Shown here piece by piece: positions 38,203-52,185 of a stretch of DNA of 64,000 bases. Every line of letters starts with the position of its first letter. Within the stretch, counting starts at the first letter, position 1. Under the pieces are notes generated by a model, which saw only the letters and a list, made by a program, of their open reading frames with translations, was not told the DNA's origin and ran no database searches. Both the position numbers and the translations under genes were made by a program. Source of the stretch: Certhia americana (Eukaryota; Chordata; Aves; Passeriformes; Certhiidae); assembly GCA_018697195.1 (NCBI GenBank), contig CM031864.1, positions 26,322,944 through 26,386,943 of the forward strand, given 5' to 3'.

Positions 38203-38948
38203 TGTCATGGGTTGCAGTGCAAAATGTACCCCAAACTCTGTATTCTATCACCATCTGATGAAACTGGGGTGGGGATGGATGCTGTAATTGTCTGTCAATG
38301 GCCAACTGTCAAAAACCTGCTGGGGCAGTTTTCTTATCTCTTCCACAACCCATCTTCCCTCCAGGGAGAGATCTTCTGCTATTGGGCCATTGACTCCCAC
38401 TGATAGAATTCTATCATCCCACTGGGAAATGCTCCAGCCAGGGGGAGGAGCCAAGTATTCCTACCTGGATAAAAATCTGGGAGTTGGAACACTAAGCAGC
38501 CTTTTCCACTGGATTCTTTTTCAGTGGAACACCAGGATTCCATCTATCATGACTGGACCTTCAGTGAAAGAACTCCACTCTTTCTACTGGAGCATCACTT
38601 CACCAGAGCCACATCTTCCACTAGGACTGCAGCCACCATTTAATGGGACTGCCACCAACACCCTGACCCACAGGGGGTCAGGTTGTATCCTGACTCTGTC
38701 AGTGGGGTTTGTTTGGTTGTCTGTTTGTTTGTTTGTTTGTTTTCTCTTCTGTAATACTGCATGTGTTTTTGTTTTATTGTTTATTTTAGTTCCCATAATA
38801 AAGAACTGTTATTCCTATTCCCATATCTTCGCCTGAGAGGCCCTTAATTCCAAAAGTTATAATAATTTGGAGGGAGGGGGTTTAAATACTCCATTCCAAG
38901 GGAGGCTCCTGCTTTCCTTAGCAGACACCTGTCGTTCAAACCATGACA
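38203..38948 (+). mobile_element. LTR, family D-related, plus orientation
   Basis: 746 bases from TGTCATGGGTTGC to CAAACCATGACA. The end matches the complement of family D starts (GACAGGTGTCTGCTA in both). There is an AATAAA at 38797-38802 followed by GAACTGTTATTCC, a TATA-like GGATAAAAAT near 38466, and a (GTTT)n run at 38720-38741. No target duplication was found (ACCTG before, ATGTG after), in keeping with this being one end of a provirus rather than a solo LTR. Confidence 0.8.
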
Positions 38949-39295
38949 ATGTGTGCGCACACACACACACACATGACGAGTTCTTGGTTCGTTTTTGTTT
39001 TGATTGCTTGGGTTTTATTTGGTTTTGTTGTAGCTTGGTTTTCCTTGGTGGGCCTTAACTGTCCTGTAAGTAGTAGAGTGAATCTTGCCAACAAACTTGT
39101 CATGCTTTCATTTAATATTAAATCTGGTTTTTGCTCAAACTCTTGTCAATGATTTTTTAAGAAGTGATCTGAAACATGCATTTGTAACAGTGCTGCATGA
39201 CATCATCTTGTAGCTCCCAAATCTTTAAAATATTTGCTAAAGGTCTCTTGAAATACTTTCAGTCTCATCTGTTAATAAAGCAGCTGTCTGTGTTT
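38949..39295. other. Spacer with a (CA)n microsatellite
   Basis: GTGTGTGCGC and a short CA repeat at about 38957-38973 abut the LTR. The rest is unique. Confidence 0.5.
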
Positions 39296-39545
39296 GTGGT
39301 GGGAGCAATTCCTTCCCAATATCCCATCTAAACCTGCTCTCTGGCAGTGGGAAGCCATTCCCCCTGTCCTGTCCTTCCATCCCTTGTAAACAGTTTCTCT
39401 TCATGTTTCCTGTTGGTTCCTTCAGGCCCTGGAAGGTCACCCCAAAGCTTCTCCTCTCCAAGCCAGCAATCCAAACTCTCCCAGCCTTTCCTCCTAGCAG
39501 AGCTGCTCCATCCCTCTGATCATCTTGGTGCCTTCTCTGCACTCT
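39296..39545 (-). mobile_element. CR1 LINE fragment
   Basis: In complement it carries AGGGATGGAGCAGCTCTGC, GGAAAGGCTGGGAGAGTTTGG and GGGCAGGACAGGGGGAATGG-like blocks. It is truncated before the 3' tail. Confidence 0.9.
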
Positions 39546-42500
39546 TCAACAGGTATTTGTGGTAACTGAACTATTTTGGAGAACATCACAATCAATATTT
39601 TAATAACACCACATTGGTTTCATTATCTGGCTGTTTCTGGAGGTGCCTTGGATGTGCAAGAGGGAAATGAAGAGAGAAAAAGAAAAAAAACTCAAATATA
39701 TAAATGTGCATGGACAACACTATGGTCAGGACAGGGTTAGGTGAGCAGGCTGGAGAGAAGACTCATGGTTTAATTTGAAATGCATTTTCTCCTAGACTGG
39801 ATGATAATGAATCTTGTATGAATATTGCTGTTAAATAATTTTCCTTTTGCTTTTCCTCCATTGATAAAACAGAGATACTGATCATTATGCTTTATAAAAT
39901 CTCCTGCAATCTACTACTGCTGTATAAATACATGTATCTGTATGGAGATATGCATATTTTTAATGATTGTAAATGAGCATGGCAGTAGATTGACATTTTT
40001 GTGTAATATGTTTCCAATTTACTTTCTTAAATGACTTAACTATGATGATGATCTGATGTGAAAGAGTCTAATGAACTGATGAGGGCCATCGTGACACCAA
40101 ACCTATCAAAAATAATTACCAAACTTTTCTATATGTGGTGACTAACTCCAGAATAATGTGACATTTCAGGAACGGTGCCATGCTAGTTCAGGAATTTCCA
40201 CTCCACAGATGTATTTCAAATTCAACAACCTATACACTGGATTTTTCAATTTCTTCCCTGATAAAATGAATCTTCACACCTTTATTTTACAAATCTATCT
40301 CAGTACCTTGAATTGCTTGTTACAATCCAGGGCATTAATTTAAAAGAAAATGTAAAATAAGCTTTTTTGTTTTTTCTTCTCAGCATGCTTTTAAAAAGCT
40401 GCTTTGAATCATGGCAGAGAGTGTTCTTATTTCTTCCCCTGAAAATTCCCCTGGGATTGTTCCAGGTGCAAACTGCACTGCTTTATTCAGGTGTTGCTCC
40501 CATCCCTTTGAACAGACATTGGAGCTTTCCCTGTGTGCAGGACATGACACTCCCATATGTTCTGTGTCACTGCAAACCTCTGATAAGGCAGTTTCTACTT
40601 TATTCTGATATCACTGGCTGGTATTTCAAATGCAACCAAGTTGGAAATCTTGACATTATAAATAACAGCTGTAGCACACAAATTCTGTACTGATTTTCCA
40701 GTCTAGGAAAAAGACCCAACCTTCCCAACCTTCCCAACCTTCTGTTTGGTTCATCTGCAGCTTTAATCCCCACTAGACACTTCTCAGAATGCTGGGTACA
40801 CTTCAGATATCATGGTGATGAGTTCTTACTATTGTTTATTTGCCTTCAAGGCTACCTAAATTGTTGTATTTAAATTTAATCTAAAATTCACCAATTTGGC
40901 TCACTGCCCAAAATTCCTCTGACATTCTGATGTGCTCTTTGCTATTGAACTGCGACAGTGGCAGTTCTGGTGCCCTGTCACCAGTTTTGTGTGGTCTGTT
41001 CTGGAAAAAATGGTCCTTAAACAACTGAATATTCACTTTTCTAAGTTTTATGGGTTTTACTAAACATCTCTCCTGTCCTATATCCCTTGAGGTCATGAAT
41101 TCCACTGGAGCCAAAGCCACCACCAATCCTGACCTGTCCAATACTAGTAAGCAAAGTTCCTCTCCCCTGGATAAGGATCTTATCTCAATGCCCTCCAAGG
41201 ATGTCCTACACTGCCTGCAGCTTGTTGTGCCCCTTTCTCAGGATCCAGTGCTATCAAGTCCTCTAGCAGGATCAAGGATCTCTAGAAATTTCCTCTAGGC
41301 GTAGGAAAATTTTCCAGGCTGCATCAAAGTAGTCATGGAAACAAATTCCTCATCCTCAAACATTGTAGGGGATCCCATGCACTGTTAATATGTTTTTCAG
41401 ACTGGTGGTGTGAGGAATTTCAAACCATGGGTGTTTGATATCTTAGAAGCAGCCTCAGGTTGAAAGAGCTTTCACTTCACAGGGAATTCGAGAATAAAAA
41501 CAATAACAGCATAATTGTTATTGTTGGTGCTATTATTATGGTTGTTGTTGTTGTTGTTTTTCATCTGCTTTCTAAGAACTGTCCATTGAAGATTCTCAGC
41601 TGTCAGATAACACTGGAGACATAGAATGGACATTGGCAGCTATTTAACATGAGGGAATAAACAAATAATCCAATAATAATTATGTGAGCAACTTCTTGCA
41701 GAAGCCTTCCTTCTGCAGACATATCTGCTTCTTTAATTTCTTTGATTATTATAAGGCTACATATGGTGAGTGGCTCCTGGCTGTGCTCCTCATCCCCCCA
41801 GCTGCTGGTAAGAATTCAGAATGAATTACTCCATTTGGAAAATGGGATGAAAATATAGAGAGAAGCGCTCCAGGGGCCCTGGTCACGGTGGTGTGTGAAG
41901 AGAGGAGGCTCTTCCTGTGGTTGTGTGTAATTTCTTTGACTCTCACTTGTGTACATTTTCCATTGATCTTTAGAAATCCTTATGCACTCCCTTTCAGATT
42001 TGGGTTTAGCCTGCTTACTTGTGTAGATCTTTCATTTCTGCTGTGACCTGTGGCTGAAAGTTTCATGGACATCTGCTAAATGAGATTTTTGCATTTGTCT
42101 CTCTTGTGCCTTTTTTTTTTCCTTCAAAGTTATTTTTTCCATTTGATCTCAAATCTCAACCATGTTCTTCAGCTATTTATTAATGTGTGTATTCAGGTTA
42201 AAATTTACTTTTTTACTTTGCAGAACTCTGTTTCTTTACAATAAATGTCCTTAGCCAGGCATTCCTTCACATTTTGGATTTCTGTTGTATCCATTGAGTT
42301 TTGCCAGAGCGCAGTGATATCTCCCCCACTCCTTTGTATTTCAGTTAATTGCTGCACTTATCAGAGACTGTTACATATTTAATATTTGCCTCTCTGAGTA
42401 TTTTTTGAGAGAAGGAAACTTTATTTTGTATGGGACTTTTTTTTTCTTTGGGCTGGGCTGAAATTCAAGCAGTTCTTTCCTTAGGCGCACTTGAAATGGG

Positions 42501-42876
42501 AGTGTTTTAGAGCATTTTTACTTCTTGAAAGCAGGAGAACCTCCCAGTGATTACACCACCTTCTCTGGCACACAGAGCCTTATGGCAGCTTTGTTAATTA
42601 ATCTCTGTGTTATTTCTGCCTCCTTTCTTAGGGGTCTGATAAATATGTGCGAAAGTCTCACCATCACAACACCCCAGCACTTCCAGCGGCACTTTTCCTC
42701 AGAGACTGCCTTCCACAAGTATTTTAAGCCTCCTCCTTGACTTTGCCCTCGATGTGTGAGGATTTTGCATGGAATTGTGGTGGCTGAATTTTTTTACTCC
42801 TCAGGAGTTGTACTCACTGATGAGAGACTCAGGATTTAATTCTTCCCAGTTTCTGCTCATTCCTTTCCTGAAGATC
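39546..42876. other. Unique AT-rich sequence
   Basis: More than 3 kb without a recognised gene or interspersed repeat. A short (GTT)n run lies at about 41542-41558. An exon-like patch near 42625-42740 is discussed under rejected items. Confidence 0.4.
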
Positions 42877-43230
42877 TGTTGGGGTCAGCGGGAGACAGAC
42901 CGCTCTCAATATGAGAGATCAGTAAGTCTCAGCTTTATTCCTAGTTATATCTTTTATACAATTCATAATGAAGCTCATACGTAGTGCAAAAGCAAGCTAA
43001 TCATTCGCTACTCACAAAAACGTTAACTCCTCTTAGTTTCTTACACTTGTGGATCAGTGTTAACATTCCTTTCCCCCTTTATCAGCTACAAAACTCAGTT
43101 GTTGTTATAACGCTCTCCAACAATGGCACAGTGACCTTGTCAGCTTAGCTGAGTCTTAAACTTTGCTAACTCTACACTTGCAAACTGATGTAGATTCACT
43201 TGTCCCTTATTCTCTAACCATTCTTCCACA
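42877..43230 (-). mobile_element. Solo LTR with perfect 6-base target duplication
   Basis: 354 bases reading TGTTGGGGTCAGCGG...TTCTTCCACA on the plus strand, flanked by AAGATC on both sides (42871-42876 and 43231-43236). On the minus (sense) strand TATAAAAG (complement of 42951-42958) is followed by AATAAA (complement of 42934-42939) and the end GACCCCAACA. A 6-base duplication is typical of ERVK-like (class II) and alpharetroviral elements. No internal region is left. Confidence 0.95.
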
Positions 43231-45203
43231 AAGATCCATTTTTGACCTTACATCAAAACCATTTTGGCTGGAGGTTGTTTGGGGGCTCTGCTTCCATTCC
43301 TGTGTCAAAGGTGTTTTGTAAAAATACCCTCTGATCTTGTTTCCAGTCTTTTGATATTTTCACAGCTAAGACTGCCTGGGAATCCTACATAATTTCCTAT
43401 AATACACTGCTGCATCATCTAAGAATTTGCTTTCAGAAGTTTAGAGTGTTTTTTTCCCAATAATGGTATATGATTCCCTATATACTGACTTAAGAAGAGA
43501 AGCAACAACCAAGAAACATGAAAGTAAGTTGTCGTCAGGCTGTGAGAGGAAGTAAAACTCAGATTTACTTGCCTTGGAAACAGTTTTCATAAGAGACTCC
43601 AAAATAATTCTGTGGATTCAGACATTAAGTGAAGCCTACAGAGGTTAACATCCATTTTTATATTAAATTATTGTTGTAAGGATGATGACTCAGACCCATC
43701 ATTGGGACATATCCCTCCTTTTAGGGCTCTGCTATTTAGATGAGATGCAACACAGAGGTCCAAATGATTGTTAGGAATACACTCACCTCAGGAAACATCA
43801 TCCACCAATTATTTATAAAAAGGATAAAATTCAGCTGATGCTCCTGAGAGGTCAATATGGAGAATCAACAAGCTCTGCAAATAACATATTTCCTAAAACA
43901 AAAGTGTTAAATATGGTTGTACTTCTTTAGAGATGTTTTGACACAAATGCCTGTTGCTGTCCCTCTTTCAGAAGGATGAAAATGGAAGGCTTGAGACAGT
44001 GACTGGATGATTGAAGGCTTCTCATCATGTTCAGGTAGACAGAACGTCTGATCAAACCCAGATTTAACATTCTTGCAACAGAAACATTTCTTCTTCCACA
44101 GTTCCACATCAACAAAATCCACTCATCTACTGAAAGATTAGAGCTCCAAAAATCCTTTTCTTGAACCTATAATGGCACTCAGACTTTTGTTAGGTGATAC
44201 CAGCTCTATCAGAGACATTCTATGTAAGTTTTGGAGCATTTGTGAAAAATACAGTCTGTTCAGTTAATTATTAATTATTAATAATTACCATCAGAAGGTT
44301 TAAGGCCCTGTTGAATTAATCAATATTCACCTTGAGCATCAGCATTACCTTTTCCTCTTGTTTTTATGAGTGTTGTCCAGTAAGATTTATTAGGGGAACG
44401 CATGCAAAGATATGTGCAAATTTTGGGGAAATGCAGTTCTCAGAGTCCAAATAATGCTATTTAGGACTTATAGGCTGAAAGGGGGGAGGGTGTGATGGAG
44501 AAAGAACTTGTCACACACTCCTGACAGGATGTGTGAGGAAGAGACTGACAGAACAAAAACTGCTGGATTTGCTGGAGGAAGCATCAGTGATGAAAAGCTT
44601 TGGAGAGGACAAAAGCAAGGCATGATAAGCCCAGCTGAGGAAAGTAGGACAGAGGCAAAAGCAGAGACAGACATGACTGCTGGTTGGTGTCTTTTCTTTA
44701 TTTAGAACTTTGGTCTATGCTAAAACCAGCAAAAAAATGGCATCTAATAGTGGAGATGAGCAAAAGGAGGTCAGATCTTAGGCACATTTGGAGCACAAAC
44801 CCACCATTATCATACAGGATTTATGAGGCCTGAAGTCAGAGCCTGCAACAAATCTCGGCTTTTGTTTAAATATTGAATCATTCTCCACACTTCTGCACCC
44901 TATTTTACGCATTTGTGTTTGTTTGGGATGGAAAATGCTTCTTTCCTTCTAGTGGGCAAAGATGCAGCTAGATATCATGTCTATGGACTTGGGGATTTGT
45001 GTTTTAATTAATTTTGTTTCATGTTTAAAGACTATGCCTTGCCTGATAAAAATTAACTGGCCCAGTGGAAGCTACAGGACCAGATCCGTGTCATCCCATG
45101 GATATGAAAGGAGCTATTGTACTATGGAATTAGGTTAACATGGGGGTTTTGCCTACATCTGTACATACATTTGAACATATTTTTACTGATATCCATATTT
45201 CTA

Positions 45204-45253
<50 letters not shown>

Positions 45254-46109
45254 CACACATATGCATGTGCCTTCGCATTACTTAAACACATTTTTCCTGC
45301 AGTGTTATATATCATTTATTTCCAAACTCTGTGCCTGCAAGTAATAAGAAAAGTGATTCGGAAGCAATTCATTAGTCTTTCTTCTGTAGGACCTGAGTTT
45401 CTTGAGCTCAGATAATGACTTTTGTTTTTCTAAAATTAGAAGCTAATTCTGCCATCCAAGGATTTCAACAACTACTTCTGTCTGGGGTGGATTTAAATGT
45501 ATTCACTGAATGTTCTTCTGTGCACTGAATAACTTGTGGAAAATTTTAGCTTTTTTTTCCTTAAAAAACATCTAATTCAGGAGAAGTCTGTGGTGAAAAA
45601 ACACAGGAGCAGTGAGGGTGATAAGACATCTGGTCATGGGCAGTGTGATAACACAGCTGGATCAGAACAGCATCACACTCTCAGCCATGCGATCAGGAAT
45701 CAGGAAAATGGCAGAAACTCTAATTATGAAGTCTATTATAAAGGGTAGGTTAATACAGGTCTTTTGCCCTCAGTGAAATACTAACTTTCAAATACTCCAC
45801 ATAGAGCTGTTTTAGAGCAATCCAGCAGTATGTGACCAGAATTATCTAGGCAATGGATAAAGATGTGTGCAGGGGTGGCTTCTGCATGATTTTGGTTGTA
45901 CAATGCGCCTTTATATCAGATTTCCGGCTTTTCTGACTTGTCATGAGCAGCTAGTAGCATCCAAAGGGTGATGCGTTCGGATGCACCAATTTATCCTCTC
46001 TGGGAGACAGAGGCATCACCTCACAGCTTGGCAATGCTCCTGAAGCTGCAGTGAGATATAAGAGCTCTGATTTATCCATTATCAGCACTTTATCAGTGAT
46101 CTCAGGGAA
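43231..46109. other. Unique AT-rich sequence
   Basis: No gene recognised. Contains the long TA repeat at 45205-45251. Confidence 0.4.
45205..45251. repeat. (TA)n microsatellite
   Basis: About 23 uninterrupted TA units. It makes the overlapping Ile/Tyr-repeat frames at 45117-45415 meaningless as genes. Confidence 0.98.
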
Positions 46110-46292
46110 AATATTGTCACTGGTCAAGCACTGGAAGGGGCTGCGTGAGGCAGTGGTGGAATCACCATCTCTGTAAGGGTTCAAGAATTGAGTGCATGTA
46201 GCACTTTCAGGTACATTACAGTTCAGGTTTGGTTGAAGGTTGGACTGGATGACCCCAGATGTCTTTTCCAACATTGATTCTGTGATTTTATG
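46110..46292 (+). mobile_element. CR1 LINE 3' fragment
   Basis: Contains GTGGTGGAATCACCATC, GGTTGAAGGTTGGACTGGATGA and the tail AACATTGATTCTGTGATTTT. Confidence 0.85.
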
Positions 46293-47842
46293 GTTAATTT
46301 TTCAGTTGATGTTGGGTGCAAACTGAATTATTCCCTAGAATGGAAGAAGCTGCATTTTCTCTGTCTCCCACAATGCAAACAGGCAAGGGAGGCAATGTCA
46401 CTGTGGTGATAACATCAGAAATACCAAATTTGGGGGTGGATTCTGCAAAACAGGAGCTAATGGACAAATAATAATGAGGAGCAGGATGTTTATTTGGGTG
46501 GCAGTTTAGGTGGAGAAATGCAGTGCTGAAGGCTGAAGGAAAACCAGCCTGGGTTGAGAGGGGCTGATCAGCAGCATTTGTATCTATCAGGAGGAGAAAC
46601 TCCAGGACAGGATGGAGGGATTTCAACCCCAAAGCCCACTGGCCTTGGCAGCTTCCTTTCCATAAGCAGCAATTCATCAAAGAGAGGTTGCTGAATATAA
46701 TAAAAAAAAATTACTCTGTGGTTGATGTGAGACTGAGATGGATCTGCTGAAGATTTTACTTCTCAAATATGCTGGCAATCGATAAGAAAACAGGAATTCA
46801 GTCACTGAGGCAAAATGAGACAGAAACAAAGTATATGGCAATAACTGAATGAAGGACTGGGTGAACAGAGGGAGAAGAGGGAGACAGATATAGTATAAAA
46901 TGAAGATGGTCGGTGTTGTTTGCTAGTGCCCACGAGCAGCAGTTCAAGGAATACATAACAGGGCTCTCAATAAAAATCTCTGTGTCACATTCTACAAGCT
47001 GCTTGGAAACTGAAAGACAAATTCATGAAGATACAGCTTGAAGACAAATGGATGATGGGGTTGCCAGAGTCTTGTTGGGATACTTAATACATCCACCAAA
47101 CACAGCAGTGCCACAGCAACAGCCACTTGTCACATAAACAGCTCAGCAAAAAAAGGGGATTTTTAAAAAACATAATTTCTGCCTACAGTGCCTCATCACA
47201 AGAGGCTTGTAAGAAAAGATCAGTCAGATAAAATATTGGTGGAGGTATTCATAAAGTCTAATTTTAGTCCTGCAACATCAGGTTGTGACATGTTCAACAT
47301 CTTGTGTTCAAGGCAGGAGCTGGTGCCTTCTGGGAGATATATCCACCCCACATGGAATTGGATAAACCCTGCTGAGCACAGCTGCCCTACCACTCCTCCT
47401 CAGACCACAGTGACCATCCCCAAACTGCTGCCACCAACCAAACCCTGCCCAGGGCCTGGCACTGTGCTCTGGGGCGTGGGCCAAAGTCACATCAGGAGTG
47501 TCACCTGACTGCTGTGGACAAGAGGGTAAGGCAGTGTTTGCAGCACACACAGAAAATTAACTGTGGCCCCTATGAGGTGATTATCCTGTCCACAGTCCTT
47601 TTCATGCAGGCTGTGATTGTCACTGTCTCTGGGCTCTAACAGGATAGAGTGACTGAGCCCTATCATCCATCCAGAGGTCAGGCTGGACATTCCACACTCT
47701 TCCAAGTTTCAGTGTAAATGAGGGATGAACCAGGACCCTGGCTTTGCCCTCCAGGCACAAGAGATGAGCATGGGATGGAAGGTGCATCACTTCAGCATCC
47801 CATTTATCATGTGTGGGCACACCAGCTTTTTTGGGAGGAAAT
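46293..47842. other. Unique spacer
   Basis: No gene or repeat recognised. Frames at 46294-46680 (-) and 47188-47508 (+) have no recognisable domain. Confidence 0.35.
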
Positions 47843-48140
47843 CATAGAATCTCAGAATGGTTTGGGGTGGAAAAGACACATTGAAGTTTGCCTAATTACA
47901 GCCTTCTGCTAGCCCAAGTTGCTCCAAGTCCTCTCCAGCCTGGGCTGGGACACTTCCAGGGATCCAGGGGTAGCTACAGCTTCTCTGGGCGCTCTGTGCC
48001 AGGATCTCCCCAACCTCACAGTGAAAAATTCCTTCCCAATATCCCATCTAGCCCTGCTCTCTGGTAGCAAAAAACCATTCCCCTTTGTCCTGTCCCTCTG
48101 ATGCCTCCATCCTTTCTAAACAGCCTTTCTCCTTGGTATG
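47843..48140 (-). mobile_element. CR1 LINE 3' fragment with intact tail
   Basis: The left edge AATCATAGAATCTCAGAATGG is the complement of the CR1 tail. The copy runs through the usual blocks to GTTTAGAAAGGATGG in complement. Confidence 0.95.
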
Positions 48141-51100
48141 ACCCTGTAGAGAACTATAAAGCGAGGAAAGACTCATCCTCTGCTTTCCTTCACTTCTGAG
48201 GCAGCACTGCTACTAATTAACTGCAGCAGTTAATTTGGGCTTGTGGAAACATGGAAGGAGACCTGCCAACAAGGATATCAGGCTAGTGAATATGATGGGG
48301 AGAGGTCTCCAACTGGGAAATGGTGACTTGGGAACAGCCTTATCCTCTTCAGCTGAAAAACAGACTTGAACCATCTATGGAATAAAATGAGAATAGCCTA
48401 AAGAGACATGACAGGATGTTCAATTGACTTCACCCGTTTACAGTGGCCTTTAGGGAGAGCTGAAGAAATGTGGCACTGCTAGTGACACCAGGGTGACACT
48501 GCAAATACATGTAAAAAAGTATGTGTCAAGGAAAATGTCATTGTGGCAGGTTTTGTTGCTTTAGAGAGAAGATTTAAAAACAAACAATACAGAGGATTAA
48601 TATAGCAGGTGCTGGGTGAGACATGGTCTCTATCTAATAGAATTAAGCAAGGGTAAGAAATCCATGAATCCAGAATGGTTTGACAAGCTCCCCAGGTGAG
48701 TACCATAGTTAATTCTTCCAGCCAAGCTTCACACAGTCACTTTTTCCCTGGACAAAAAAGCCAAGATTTTGGCTATTCTAACTCATTTTGACTCCATGAG
48801 GATGATTTTAGGGTCACCACTGCACAGAGGTAGGTGAATATATCTGGCTTTTTTGTCTGTGATGAAAATAGATGGTAAAGTTCTTAGAGCTCTGTGCAAA
48901 GTGACCAAAAGGGGAATGACAGTAACACTGTTTTCTGCATTTTCCCAGCAGGCAGAGCCCTGGTTTTGAAATGCCCAGGCTGTGTTGGACTCACCTGACA
49001 AATTATAGATGTGTGGGTGTTTGTGCGTGTGAGCATGCACATCCAGCTAAAACTAACCCCTCGGGTGAAGAACTCTGTTTGATTAATACCCACTCATCCC
49101 TTCCAAGGTATCTGTGACTTCCAGGGCTCAATGCTGTGCTTGGATCACGCCTTGGCAAAGTGCAGAGCTGATGGGCTGAGGTTAATCACACATTCCCCAT
49201 AGGAACAGCAGGGAAAAGCACCAGGAGCAGGACAGGCTGCAGGTGCAGAATGCACCCCTGTCTTACCAGGCCGTCAGATAAGGAACTGTCTTGGGAACCA
49301 TGAGTTGTCAGGGAGGCGCTGTGGTCCAGCAATAATTAAGGAACTTTGTCCCCAGAGGCAGCAGAGTTGTGACAGGTAATCCTGTCCTTGTCAGGTACAC
49401 AAGCTGTGTTCTCTAATCCCCTGCCCAAGCCTCTCCATGAGGGAGAGCCTCTCCATAAACCTCCCCTCATCTCCCTCTCCATTAATTGCATGCATGATAG
49501 CCTGTGGTTGCCTCCAGTTGGCATCACTCTCTTTACATTCAATTAAAGTAGAATAGAAGGTGCAGATGTGGAAACAAACACTGATAAGACAGAGGCTCTG
49601 CTTTGCCCTGCTCTGTGAGTCTTTTCTTGGAACTTTGAGATCAGCTTGCAAGTGAACACATTTACAAAAGATCATTATTTTCACTCGTGTTTCTCCCAGT
49701 CACACCTCTATGAAATTAAAATCAGATTTTCTGTGTTCAATTTGTGGTTTAGGGGAAATATATTCTGTGCCTGAGTATACTCTTCTTTACTTTTGTACTT
49801 CTAGAAGGCACATTAATATAAGTGCAATAAATTATGTAGTCTCTGGGAGTTTGGGCTGAATAATGAATTCAGGATTTTCCAATAACAGTAGTATGAGGAA
49901 TATCTCATCAAATGGTCATTTTAAATCCCCCTTAAGCACAGCAGTGCTATGACCCACTTAGTAATGGGGGAATAAAAGTTATTTAATCCTAATCACTTCA
50001 TTGTGGCTCCAGTACTTTAGAAGCCTATTTATTACAGAGGTCATCTTTTAAGCAATATTGAAAAAAAACCCCCAAAAAACAAGATTCAGAGCACTAGTTC
50101 ACCCCCCAAATAAGCTGCTGGCTCCTGGGAACATCTGACATCAGCTGTCTTCATGACCTTGTAAAAATGCAGGCAGGAGTAACCAGCAGCAAACAAACTC
50201 AAAATTAAAACTTTGGGCAGGTGCTATTTTTTTTCCTAAGATGACATAGATCAGCCCCAGGTAGATCTAGAGCATATTTCTATGACTTCTCACCAAATTA
50301 ACTATTTTTTGACATCTAAGTCTTCCCCTGGCTTTGGCCTGAGGAAGGGCTGAAACAGTTTACTGAATAGGCTGAGCCAAACTGCTTCCTCTTCACTATT
50401 TTTCCTAAACCTAAGCTCTTCGATAACCCGAGACTAAATGTGACTTTAGGGACTCACATTTCCCATTGACACCATTACTGCCTTGGGGACCAAATGGCTT
50501 TTTTGCTTCCTTCAGCTCCAGGAACACACAATCATAATTTTACCTCCTGAACTCTGAACTTTCTTCTGAGTCTGCTTGGAGCATCAGGGTCTTTCTGTCC
50601 AGGCAGCTCTTTGTGCTTGTCCAACATCAGCTCTCTTCCAAGTCTTTTGACATAGAGCACTCAGGTCCCTTATGAAACTGATGCTTTTTGTCCCGAACAA
50701 CATGTACACCCTGAAATCCAAACAATTGCCATGGGAGACAGCTCCTGCTCTCCAATCAGTTGCTCTGTTTCAGGTCCAGGTAACACTGAATCCCTTCCTC
50801 AGCCCTCAAACTATCAACACACCTGAAGAAAATCAGCACTTGAACCTTGAGTTTTCTTGACCTTCACTGAAATCTTAGCACTGAAAACTTAGAACTGAAT
50901 GTGTTCAAGAAAAAAACACTCTTCCCATCTAGCAACCCCTAAACCAAAAATACACAACAGGAAATTCTCTTAAATCTTAATTTTTGTAGTCTTGATCTAA
51001 ATCTCAGCCCACTTCTCAACCTGTAAAATTACTGATTTTAGAGTTCTCCCTGCTAAAAGAAAACACTTTAAAATAGGTTAATATTTGAATTCACTACCAA

Positions 51101-51994
51101 AGTGCTTTTCCATGGCTTTCTGTTGTGTACTGAGGGAGCAGGGGAGAGCAGGTGTGTTTTAGCTTTGATAGCTGCAATCAGCTCTCATCTGGAAAGGCAG
51201 ATTTTGTAATAACCTGATTAGGTAGAAGCATCACTGGCTGTATTTGCTGGTATAATTCTCTTTCTCTCTTTCTACTTTGTTTTTTTCTTTTGGGCAAGTT
51301 TCAGTTTTCACTTGAGAACACCATAAATTTCAGATAAACACAGTGAAAAGCATTTATGACTTGCCATAAACAACGCTTAAGGATGTTAGAGACACATTGT
51401 GTTTCCTGTTCAGAATCTGTTTTGTCTCTGGTGCCACAACAATCTGTCTCACTCCTGTGCACAGCAGCACTAATTGCCCTTAATTGAGAAGAGTGGAAGC
51501 TAATATGCTCCAGTGGGTTTCTACTGGATTTGGATGATGAGGGAACCCAGCCACTGGAATTATACCTGTCTATTGCTGCTTGGACAGTCACAAACCCTGC
51601 AGCATGAGAAATGCCCTCCCTTTATAGGCTGTTTTTTGAACCTCACATAATTGTCGACAGTTATCTAAAGGTTTTAATATTCCCTTCAATCTTCCTGACT
51701 GCAGAAATGCCATCTCAGTGAATATAATGAGGAAGAAGCAAATTGGTTTCGTTATATGGAACTAGATTTCCTCCATGTTTCTGCTCGCTGTTAAGAAATA
51801 GAGTGGTAATAAAAATATTTCTGCCAAGGAAAGTTGATCTGAGCAGAGTTTTACACTCTCCATATTTCCCAGGTGGGCATATAAAGGAAGGAAAAGATGT
51901 AGTCATAGATCCAATGGTTTCCACTAACACACATTAAAGCCTGATACAAACACAAGCAATTTAATCCAAGGATGATTGTGTGGATACACTCAGG
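48141..51994. other. Unique sequence
   Basis: Nearly 4 kb without a recognised repeat or gene. The open frames are short and overlap on both strands. Confidence 0.4.
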
Positions 51995-52185
51995 TTATGG
52001 TGGTTCTCAGGAGGAATTTCCATCTGGTAAGGGTGGTCAGGTATTGGAAGGTGCTCCCCAGTGAGGTGGTGGAATCTCCACCCCTGGAGGTGTCCAAGCA
52101 AGGACTGGATGCGGCACTTGGTGACAAGGTGGGAATTCTGATCCTGGACATCTTTCCCAGCTTTAATGGTTCTGGGATTCTTCAG
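51995..52185 (+). mobile_element. CR1 LINE 3' fragment
   Basis: Shows AAGGGTGGTCAGGTATTGG, GTGGTGGAATCTCCACCCC and GAGGTGTCCAAGCAAGGACTGG, with a worn tail GGTTCTGGGATTCTT. Confidence 0.9.

Noticed and set aside
42600..42740. Exon-like patch: pyrimidine-rich TTTCTGCCTCCTTTCTTAG followed by an open frame
   Set aside because: The acceptor-like word is good, but the downstream frame matches nothing known and there is no partner donor or second exon.
45117..45415. Tyr-Ile repeat proteins
   Set aside because: Translation of a (TA)n microsatellite.
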